This document shows positions 57,612-64,000 of a stretch of 64,000 nt of DNA, in pieces. The position numbers and the translations under genes were made by a program. This DNA comes from Azonexus hydrophilus DSM 23864 (GTDB lineage: Bacteria > Pseudomonadota > Gammaproteobacteria > Burkholderiales > Rhodocyclaceae), in contig NZ_AUCE01000011.1 of NCBI RefSeq assembly GCF_000429605.1, forward strand, positions 434,001 through 498,000. Direction: 5' to 3'. Position 1 is the stretch's first letter, and the number at the start of each line of letters is the position of its first letter. The notes under the pieces are model-generated. The model saw nothing but the letters and a program-made list of their open reading frames with translations, did not search any database and was not told the origin of the DNA.

Positions 57612-58748
57612 TTACTCGGCAGCGATCGAACGACCGATCACCAGTCGCTGGATGTCGTTGGCGCCTTCGTAGATCTGGCAGATGCGTACGTCACGGTAGA
57701 TGCGCTCGACCGGGAAATCGCTGGTGTAGCCGACGCCGCCGTGGATCTGGATGGCGTCGGAAGCGATCTTCTCGGCGGCTTCGGAGGCGAACATCTTGGC
57801 CATCGACGCTTCCTTGAGGCAGGGCTTGCCGGCGTCCTTCAACTGGGCGGCGCGCCAGACCATCAGGCGGGCGGCGTCGAGCAGGGTGTTCATGTCGGCC
57901 AGCTTGAAGTTGACCGCCTGGTGCTCAATGATCGGCTGGCCGAAGGTGACGCGCTCCCTGGCGTAACGCACAGCCGCTTCAAACGCGGCGCGGGCCATGC
58001 CGATGCTCTGGGCGGCGATGCCGATGCGGCCGGCTTCGAGGTTGGAGAGGGCGATCTTGTAGCCTTCGCCTTCCTTGCCGAGCAATGCGGAAGCCGGCAC
58101 GCGGCAGTTTTCCAGGATGATCTGCACGGTGTCGGAGGCGTGCTGGCCCATCTTGTCCTCGGTGCGGCCGACGATGAAACCCGGCGTGTTGCAAGGAATC
58201 AGGAAGCAGGAAATGCCCTTCTTGCCGGCGGCCTTGTCGGTCACCGCGAAGACGATGGCCATGTGGGCGTGCTTGCCGGTGGTGATGAACTGCTTGACGC
58301 CGTTGAGCACGAAGAAGTCGCCATCCTTGTCGGCGCGCGTGGTGATGGCGGCGGCGTCCGACCCGGTGTGCGGTTCGGTCAGGCAGAAGCAGCCGAGTTT
58401 TTCGCCACGGGCGAGCGGCTTCAGCCATTCTTCCTTCTGCGCGTCGGTACCGTATTTCTGCGTGATGCCGCAGGCCAGCGAGTTCTGCACCGAAACGATG
58501 GTCGAGGTGGCGCCGTCGCCGGCGGCGATCTCTTCCAGCGTCAGCACCAGCGACATGTAATCCATGCCGGCGCCGTCCCATTCCTCGGGCACGCACATGC
58601 CCATGGCGCCGAGTTCGCCGAGTTCCTTCAGGGCGTCGGCCGGAAAGGTGTGGTTGCGGTCCCATTCGGCGGCGAAGGGCGCGAGGCGCTCCTGCGCGAA
58701 GGCGCGCATGGTGTCGCGGATCATTTCCTGTTCTTGCGTCAGAATCAT
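57612..58748 (-). CDS. Acyl-CoA dehydrogenase (second in the liu operon)
   Basis: This 378-residue FAD acyl-CoA dehydrogenase has LTEPHTGSDAAAI and FITTGKHAHM in the flavin region. The catalytic Glu lies near IYEGANDIQRLVIGR. It is separate from liuA and probably acts on another short branched or straight acyl-CoA such as butyryl- or 2-methylbutyryl-CoA. Its start overlaps the EamA gene stop by four bases. Confidence 0.92.
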   Translation of the reverse strand: MILTQEQEMIRDTMRAFAQERLAPFAAEWDRNHTFPADALKELGELGAMGMCVPEEWDGAGMDYMSLVLTLEEIAAGDGATSTIVSVQNSLACGITQKYGTDAQKEEWLKPLARGEKLGCFCLTEPHTGSDAAAITTRADKDGDFFVLNGVKQFITTGKHAHMAIVFAVTDKAAGKKGISCFLIPCNTPGFIVGRTEDKMGQHASDTVQIILENCRVPASALLGKEGEGYKIALSNLEAGRIGIAAQSIGMARAAFEAAVRYARERVTFGQPIIEHQAVNFKLADMNTLLDAARLMVWRAAQLKDAGKPCLKEASMAKMFASEAAEKIASDAIQIHGGVGYTSDFPVERIYRDVRICQIYEGANDIQRLVIGRSIAAE

Positions 58749-59659
58749 GCTGTTTTCTCCAGAGTTGTTTTTTGTAGGGTGGTCAGCCAGACGCCGGCAA
58801 TCACCAGCAGGCCGCCGAAAAGCACCGGCAGGCCGAGGCGCTCGTCGAGCAGGACGGCGGCCTGCAGCACGGCGAAGACCGGTACCAGGTTGATGAAGAC
58901 CGAGGCGTGGCCGGCGCCGAGTTGCTGCACGGCGGCGGTGAACCAGGTGTAGGCGATGGCGGTGCCGAAGACGGCGAGGAAGAACATGCCGGTCCACACC
59001 CGCCACGACCAGGCGGCCGGATCGATGTCGCCCTGCACCAGCGCTGCCAGTCCGAGCAGGATGGCGCCCGTCAGGCAGGCGTAGAGCGTGGTTGCCAGTG
59101 CCGAGAAGCGGCCGGTGGCGCGCCAGCCGATGAAGGTGTAGGCGGTCCAGCTCAACACGCAGCCGATGATCAGCCATTCGCCGATGCCGACCTCGCCTTG
59201 CAGCAGGGCCAGCGGATCGCCGTTGCCGATCACCGTCAGGCAGCCGGCCAGCGCGATGATGCTGCCGACCGCTTTGCGCGGGTTCATGCCTTCCTTGCCG
59301 GTCAGCCAGGCGAGCAGCACGATGACCACCGGATTGAGCGCGACGACCAGCGCGCCGCGTCCGGCCGGGATGTGCTGCAGCCCGAAAAAGAAGCACAGGC
59401 CGTAAAGGAAGATGCCGAAAAAGCCCAGCGCCCAGACCAGCGCCCATTCCTGCCGACCCTGGGGCAGCGGGATGCCGCCACCGGATATCAGCATGACGCT
59501 GCCGACCACCAGGCCGGCAATGACAAAGCGCAGCGAGGCGACGGCGAGCGGCGCACTGAGTTCCTGGGCGATGACCCGCCCGGCAATCCAGGTGCCGCCC
59601 CACATCGCCATCGCTGCCACCAGCTTGGCGTAGGTCAGGGTCCGGGCCTGTTGCGGCAC
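58745..59659 (-). CDS. EamA/DMT-family permease
   Basis: This 304-residue inner-membrane protein has about ten hydrophobic helices in two EamA repeats (MAMWGGTWIAGRVIAQELSA, then FINLVPVFAVLQAAVLLDER). It probably exports a metabolite, possibly an amino acid or acid related to branched-chain catabolism. The GTG start at 59659 immediately follows the thiolase TAA. Confidence 0.88.
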   Translation of the reverse strand: MPQQARTLTYAKLVAAMAMWGGTWIAGRVIAQELSAPLAVASLRFVIAGLVVGSVMLISGGGIPLPQGRQEWALVWALGFFGIFLYGLCFFFGLQHIPAGRGALVVALNPVVIVLLAWLTGKEGMNPRKAVGSIIALAGCLTVIGNGDPLALLQGEVGIGEWLIIGCVLSWTAYTFIGWRATGRFSALATTLYACLTGAILLGLAALVQGDIDPAAWSWRVWTGMFFLAVFGTAIAYTWFTAAVQQLGAGHASVFINLVPVFAVLQAAVLLDERLGLPVLFGGLLVIAGVWLTTLQKTTLEKTA

Positions 59660-60850
59660 TTAGAGCATTTCCACCGCGAGGGCCGTGGCTTCGCCACCGC
59701 CGATGCACAGCGAGGCGACGCCGCGCTTCTTGCCGTACTTCTTCAGCGCGCCGAGCAGGGTGACGACGATGCGGGCACCGGAAGCGCCGATCGGGTGACC
59801 CAGTGCGCAGGCGCCGCCATGCACGTTGACCTTGGCCGGATCGAGCTTGAGGTCGTGCAGCGCGGCCATGGCGACGACGGCGAAGGCTTCATTGACTTCG
59901 AACAGGTCGACGCTGTCGGCGCTCCAGCCGGTCTTGGCGAACAACTTCTGCATGGCGCCGACCGGGGCCGACGGGAACAGTGCCGGCACGCCGGCATGGG
60001 TGGTGTGGGCGACGATGCGGGCAACCGGCGCCAGCCCCAGCTTGGCGGCTTGCGATTCGCGCATCAGCACCATGGCGGCGGCGCCGTCGGAAATCGACGA
60101 CGAGTTGGCGGCGGTGACCGTGCCGTCCTTCTTGAACGCCGGCTTCAGGGTCGGAATCTTGTCCACATTGACTGCGAACGGGCCTTCGTCCTTGTCGATG
60201 ACGACATCGCCTTTACGGCCGGCGACGGTGACCGGGGTGATTTCCCAGTCGAAGGAACCGTTGTTGCTGGCTTCGATGGCGCGGGTCGTCGATTGCACGG
60301 CGTAGGCGTCCTGCGCTTCACGGGTGAAACCGTAAGTGGCCGCACACTCTTCGGCAAACGTGCCCATCAGGCGGCCACGGGTTTCCTTGCTGTAGGCGTC
60401 TTCGAGACCGTCCATGAACATGTGGTCGAACATCTGGCCGTGGCCGAGGCGGTAGCCGCCGCGTGCCTTGGGCAACAGGTAGGGGGCGTTGGTCATCGAC
60501 TCCATGCCGCCGACCACGGCGGCGCCGTAGGAGCCGGCGAGGATGCCGTCGTGACCGAGCATGGTCGCCTTCATTGCCGAACCGCAGACCTTGTGGATCG
60601 TGGCGCAGCCGGCCGACAGCGGCAGGCCTGCCTGCAGCGCGGCTTGACGGGCCGGCGCCTGGCCCTGGCCGGCCTGGAGCACGCAGCCCATCAGGACTTC
60701 TTCGATCAGCTTGGCGTCGATGCCGGCGCGGGCGACGGCGGCCTTGATGGCTTCGGCGCCGAGATTGGCGGCGGTCAGGCCGGCAAAGCCGCCCTGGAAG
60801 CTGCCCATGGCGGTGCGGGCGGCGGATACGATGACGATCGGGTCTTGCAT
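59660..60850 (-). CDS. Acetyl-CoA C-acyltransferase (thiolase)
   Basis: This 396-residue thiolase has the acyl-accepting Cys in IHKVCGSAMKA and the catalytic His in ALGHPIGASG. The second Cys lies in SLCIGGGEATA. In this operon it would cleave acetoacetyl-CoA, the product of leucine breakdown after CoA activation, to two acetyl-CoA. Confidence 0.94.
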   Translation of the reverse strand: MQDPIVIVSAARTAMGSFQGGFAGLTAANLGAEAIKAAVARAGIDAKLIEEVLMGCVLQAGQGQAPARQAALQAGLPLSAGCATIHKVCGSAMKATMLGHDGILAGSYGAAVVGGMESMTNAPYLLPKARGGYRLGHGQMFDHMFMDGLEDAYSKETRGRLMGTFAEECAATYGFTREAQDAYAVQSTTRAIEASNNGSFDWEITPVTVAGRKGDVVIDKDEGPFAVNVDKIPTLKPAFKKDGTVTAANSSSISDGAAAMVLMRESQAAKLGLAPVARIVAHTTHAGVPALFPSAPVGAMQKLFAKTGWSADSVDLFEVNEAFAVVAMAALHDLKLDPAKVNVHGGACALGHPIGASGARIVVTLLGALKKYGKKRGVASLCIGGGEATALAVEML

Positions 60851-60898
60851 GCTGTTTTCTCCTTGCGGATTGTTATGGGAATGGGGTTAAAAGGGGGC

Positions 60899-62041
60899 TC
60901 AGACGTCGAGTGCCAGTAACGCTGCCTCGTAACGGGTCGGCAGGTCGGTCGGGGTGTCGATGGTGATGCCGAGGTCGTGCATGTGACCGTCCTTGAGACC
61001 GTAGATCCAGCCGTGCACGGTCAGTTTCTGGCCGCGCTGCCAGGCATCCTGGACGACCGGGTTGTGGCAGACGTTGACCACCTGTTCGAGGACGTTGAGT
61101 TCGCACAGACGGTCGTGGCGTTTTTCCGGCGGCAGCGAATCGACGGCGGCGAGGTGCTTGTTGTGCACGTCGTGCACATGGCGCAGCCACAGGTCGACGA
61201 CGCCGACACGGGCGCGGTTGAGCGCCGCCAGCACGCCGCCGCAGCCGTAGTGGCCGACGACCATGATGTGTTTGACCTTGAGCACGTCGACCGCATACTG
61301 GATCACCGACAGGCAGTTGAGGTCGGTGTGCACGACGACGTTGGCGACGTTGCGATGGACGAAGACCTCGCCCGGCAGCAGGCCGACGATCTGGTTGGCC
61401 GGTACGCGCGAATCGGAACAGCCGATCCACAGGAATTCCGGCGTCTGCAGGTCGGCCAACTTGTCGAAATAGCCGGGATCGATTTCGCGCATCTGGCGGG
61501 CCCAGGCGCGGTTGTAGTCGAACAGGTGGCAGAGGTTCTCGTTGCAGTTTTCCTCTTCCGACCAGTTGTCGAGGTCGAGCGCCAGAAAGATGGTGTTCTC
61601 GACCGGCGTCGGGTAATAGGCCGGGACTTCGTTGAAGCCGAGTTCGCGGTAGAGCTTCACGGCCATGCGCATGTTCGGCATGGTGTCGAGCAGCAGGCGC
61701 TTATAGCCGATTTCCTTGGCTGCCTTGATCGCCGCCAGTGCCAGCGCCCGGCCGACGCCGAGGCCGCGCCGCTCGGGATCGACGTAGAGGCGCTTCATTT
61801 CGCAAACGCCTTCGGAGAAAGGACGCACCCCGACGCAGCCGGCCGGCTGGCCGTTGACTTCGGCGAAGAACAGGCGGCCTGCCGGGGCCGCGTAGGCGCC
61901 GGGCAGCGAGGCCATTTCCTGGTCGAAATTCTGGTACGAGAGATCGACGCCCAGCCAGCCCGCGTAATTGCGGAAATACTGGCGGACCTGTTCGATGGCC
62001 TCGGTGTCGGCGGCGGAAAGCGTGCGCAGGGTGATCTTCAT
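60899..62041 (-). CDS. GNAT acetyltransferase fused to a beta-carbonic anhydrase
   Basis: This 380-residue fusion joins two complete domains. Residues 1 to about 158 form a GNAT acetyltransferase with the acetyl-CoA motif RRGLGVGRALALAAIKAAKE. Residues about 165 to 380 form a beta-carbonic anhydrase with zinc ligands in CSDSRVPA and GHYGCGG, closely resembling E. coli Can. The ATG at 62041 has AGGAG in front. It lies within the leucine operon just after liuA. The anhydrase could make bicarbonate for LiuBD, and the GNAT domain could sense or use acyl-CoA; both roles are inferred. Confidence 0.93.
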   Translation of the reverse strand: MKITLRTLSAADTEAIEQVRQYFRNYAGWLGVDLSYQNFDQEMASLPGAYAAPAGRLFFAEVNGQPAGCVGVRPFSEGVCEMKRLYVDPERRGLGVGRALALAAIKAAKEIGYKRLLLDTMPNMRMAVKLYRELGFNEVPAYYPTPVENTIFLALDLDNWSEEENCNENLCHLFDYNRAWARQMREIDPGYFDKLADLQTPEFLWIGCSDSRVPANQIVGLLPGEVFVHRNVANVVVHTDLNCLSVIQYAVDVLKVKHIMVVGHYGCGGVLAALNRARVGVVDLWLRHVHDVHNKHLAAVDSLPPEKRHDRLCELNVLEQVVNVCHNPVVQDAWQRGQKLTVHGWIYGLKDGHMHDLGITIDTPTDLPTRYEAALLALDV

Positions 62042-62150
62042 GCTGTGTGGCTCCTGGTAGGCGAAGGCGGGATACCGCTCCGCATTTTTACGTTGTCCCT
62101 GGGGTGGCCAGGGACAATCGCGCATTCTACCTGTGCCTGTAATTATGAAT

Positions 62151-63323
62151 TCAGCGTGTCTCCGCCATCAGTTCGCGACCGATCAGCATGCGGCGGATTT
62201 CCGAGGTGCCGGCACCGATCTCGTAGAGTTTCGCATCGCGCCACAAGCGGCCGGTCGGGTACTCGTTGGTGTAGCCGACCCCGCCCAGCGTCTGGATTGC
62301 CTCGCCAGCCATCCAGGTCGCCTTTTCGGCGGAGTAGAGGATGGCGCCGGCGGCGTCCTTGCGCAGCGTGCGCGAATGATCGCTGCTGTCGCAGGCGCGA
62401 CCGACGGCATAAACGTAGGCGCGGGTGGCCTGCCAGGTCGAGTACAGGTCGGCAACCTTGCCCTGCATCAGCTGGAAGTCGCCGATCGGCTGGCCGAATT
62501 GCTTGCGTTCGTGCAGGTAGGGCACGACCACGTCCATGCAGGCGGCCATGATGCCGAGCGGGCCGCCGCAAAGCACGGCGCGCTCGTAGTCGAGACCGGA
62601 CATCAGTACCTTGGTGCCGTTGCCGACGCCGCCGAGCACGTTCTCTTCCGGTACTTCGCAGTCGTCGAAGAACAGCGGGAAGGTGTTGGAGCCGCGCATG
62701 CCCAGCTTGTCGAGATGGGTGCCGTGGGAAAAGCCCTTCATGCCCTTCTCGACGATGAAGGCGGTCATGCCCTTGGCACCGGCCGCCGGATCGGTCTTGG
62801 CGTAGACAACCAGAGTGTCGGCGTCGCCGCCGTTGGTGATCCACATCTTGGCGCCGTTCAACACGTAGCGGTCGCCCTTCTTCTCGGCGCGCAGTTTCAT
62901 CGAGACGACATCGGAACCGGCATTCGGCTCGGACATCGCCAGCGCGCCGACGTGTTCGCCGGAAATCAGCTTGGGCAGGTATTTCTGCTTCTGCGCTTCG
63001 CTGCCGTTGCGGCGGATCTGGTTGACGCACAGGTTGGAGTGGGCGCCGTAGGACAGGCCGACCGAGGCCGAGGCGCGCGAGATTTCCTCGAGCGCGACGA
63101 TGTGCGCCAGGTAGCCCATGTTGGTGCCGCCGTACTCCTCGCCGGCAGTCATGCCGAGCAGGCCCATGTCGCCGAATTTCCGCCACAGGTCGGCGGGGAA
63201 TTCGTTGACCCGGTCGATTTCCGCTGCGCGCGGGGCAATCTCGGCGTCGGCAAACGCCTTGACGGCGTCGCGCAGCAGGTTGATGTCTTCGCCGAGGGCG
63301 AAGTCGAGGCTGGGAATGTTCAT
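62151..63323 (-). CDS. liuA: Isovaleryl-CoA dehydrogenase
   Basis: LiuA oxidises isovaleryl-CoA to 3-methylcrotonyl-CoA. The 390 residues contain [50 protein letters not shown] and the C-terminal [16 protein letters not shown]. The overlap of its start with the thioesterase stop (ATGA) and the presence of liuB, liuC, liuD and liuE on the same strand support the specific assignment. Confidence 0.94.
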   Translation of the reverse strand: MNIPSLDFALGEDINLLRDAVKAFADAEIAPRAAEIDRVNEFPADLWRKFGDMGLLGMTAGEEYGGTNMGYLAHIVALEEISRASASVGLSYGAHSNLCVNQIRRNGSEAQKQKYLPKLISGEHVGALAMSEPNAGSDVVSMKLRAEKKGDRYVLNGAKMWITNGGDADTLVVYAKTDPAAGAKGMTAFIVEKGMKGFSHGTHLDKLGMRGSNTFPLFFDDCEVPEENVLGGVGNGTKVLMSGLDYERAVLCGGPLGIMAACMDVVVPYLHERKQFGQPIGDFQLMQGKVADLYSTWQATRAYVYAVGRACDSSDHSRTLRKDAAGAILYSAEKATWMAGEAIQTLGGVGYTNEYPTGRLWRDAKLYEIGAGTSEIRRMLIGRELMAETR

Positions 63324-63796
63324 TGGTTTGTCTCCAGTTTGTTGTTGCTTGTCTTGCTGTCCGCTTTGCCGTGCATCGCCATGATCGTCTGCTGCATCAG
63401 CGCACACAGGGTTTCTTTACCGTCATTGACGGCGAAGACTTCGGCCTGGGTAACGATCAGCGTGCGGCCGGAACGGACGACCTGGCCGCGGGCGATCAGT
63501 TTTTCACCGTCGGCCGGGGCGAGCAGGTTCATCTTGTATTCGACGGTCAGCACCGAGGCGCTGGCCGGTACCGTGGTCATTGCCGCATAGCCGGCAGCCG
63601 AATCGGCAATCATGCCGACGACACCGCCGTGCACGTAGCCGTGCTGCTGTTCGATCCCGTCCCAGTGGGGCACGTGGATTTCCGTGATGCCGTATTCGAT
63701 TCGCGGCAGCGCCGCGCGGATCAGCGCCATCGCGCTCTGGCGCTGGAAACTGGCGAGGACGCGGGCAGCGAAATCGGGGTCGGTAGGCTTGTGCAT
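63320..63796 (-). CDS. PaaI-like hotdog-fold thioesterase
   Basis: This 158-residue acyl-CoA thioesterase of the PaaI/hotdog fold has the active segment [19 protein letters not shown], followed by [17 protein letters not shown]. It is the first gene of the liu operon after the palindrome at 63812-63831 and overlaps liuA by four bases. It may release CoA from stalled acyl-CoA intermediates. Confidence 0.9.
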   Translation of the reverse strand: MHKPTDPDFAARVLASFQRQSAMALIRAALPRIEYGITEIHVPHWDGIEQQHGYVHGGVVGMIADSAAGYAAMTTVPASASVLTVEYKMNLLAPADGEKLIARGQVVRSGRTLIVTQAEVFAVNDGKETLCALMQQTIMAMHGKADSKTSNNKLETNQ

Positions 63797-63811
63797 GGCA
63801 GTCGATTTATC

Positions 63812-63831
63812 TTACGTTGACGTTAACGTAA
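63812..63831. promoter_or_regulatory. LiuR-like palindromic operator upstream of the liu operon
   Basis: TTACGTT...AACGTAA around a central GACGTT makes a 20-base near-perfect palindrome, with only one mismatched pair. It sits 16 bases before the thioesterase start, downstream of the MerR-type regulator gene. MerR-type LiuR regulators of proteobacterial liu operons bind ACGT-rich palindromes, so this is the probable operator. Confidence 0.75.
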
Positions 63832-63849
63832 ACCAATCGGCAAAAAAAA

Positions 63850-64000
63850 TCACGCGTTTTTCCTGCGCGTCAGTTCCTTTTCGCACTGCTGTTCGAACTG
63901 GCCGATTTCGGCGAGCATCGCTTCGATGTCCTCGCGCTGCTGTTCCAGGGCTTCCCGCCGCTTGGACATGACGCGCAGGCATTCCATCAGTTGCGGCGTC
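63850..64000 (-). CDS. MerR-family regulator, C-terminal part (probable LiuR; cut by window edge)
   Basis: About 50 C-terminal residues are visible, read from position 64000 down to the stop at 63850-63852. They are mostly helical and charged (MSKRREALEQQREDIEAML, FEQQCEKELTRRKNA), as in the dimerisation helix of MerR proteins. Its place immediately before the liu operon on the same strand suggests LiuR. The DNA-binding domain lies outside the window, so the identity is inferred from context. Confidence 0.6.
   Translation of the reverse strand, partial: TPQLMECLRVMSKRREALEQQREDIEAMLAEIGQFEQQCEKELTRRKNA

Overview
This 64 kb window is a GC-rich, densely coding chromosomal segment. It most resembles a betaproteobacterium of the Rhodocyclales (Dechloromonas/Azonexus type). 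That placement is inferred from gene content and codon style, not from any search: tight operons with ATGA and TGATG overlaps, a sigma-54 regulatory theme, a selenocysteine formate dehydrogenase, several c-di-GMP proteins, an SbtA bicarbonate permease and a liu leucine-catabolism operon.

Region 1 (1-20.7 kb) is a selenium and formate locus. A sensor kinase and a sigma-54 response regulator (both minus) are followed by an RhlE helicase, then selD (minus) and mnmH (plus). Next comes the formate dehydrogenase operon fdnGHI. fdnG is one reading frame of about 1021 codons interrupted by a UGA at codon 196, which is read as selenocysteine and followed by a SECIS-like hairpin. In front of fdnG are a consensus sigma-54 promoter and two identical palindromes 30 bp apart. 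After a stem-loop come fdhE, selA, an FccB-like flavoprotein, a MOSC protein, selB, the tRNA-Sec gene (5 nt behind selB), a lipoyl-carrier (GcvH)-like protein, a DsrE-like protein and mobA. Selenophosphate synthesis, selenouridine tRNA modification, Sec insertion, Mo-cofactor maturation and the selenoenzyme therefore sit together. Four sulfur-chemistry-type genes of unknown role are interleaved among them.

Region 2 (19.7-33.5 kb) is mixed housekeeping: a BamE-like lipoprotein, a rhodanese, an MFS exporter, comM and ubiK. A TorF-type porin, glnK and amtB follow behind an NtrC site and a sigma-54 promoter. Then come an isochorismatase-family hydrolase, purU, thrH, a GGDEF/EAL protein coupled to a PhnD-like binding protein, and an ABC-F ATPase.

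Region 3 (33.5-43.6 kb) holds tandem HD-GYP proteins (the second with a damaged HD pair), mutY, a flavin reductase, a TerB-like protein, tRNA-Gly(CCC), a LysR regulator divergent from sbtA-sbtB, a LON-domain protein, and a ubiX / Gx transporter / NusG-II / rapZ operon.

Region 4 (43.6-45.8 kb) is a two-gene restriction-modification cassette (C5 methylase plus Eco29kI-like GIY-YIG nuclease) with less GC-rich codon use. It looks inserted beside rapZ.

Region 5 (45.8-64 kb) begins with an M20 amidohydrolase and a chemoreceptor. A long minus-strand leucine/isovalerate degradation operon follows, read from right to left: a MerR-type regulator (partial), a LiuR-like palindrome, thioesterase, liuA, a GNAT-carbonic anhydrase fusion, thiolase, EamA permease, a second acyl-CoA dehydrogenase, an HCCA isomerase-like protein, a LOG-family protein, liuB, liuC, liuD, liuE, then an unknown protein, two tandem DUF1289 proteins and an MBL hydrolase. 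The carbonic anhydrase is well placed to supply bicarbonate to the biotin carboxylase LiuBD.
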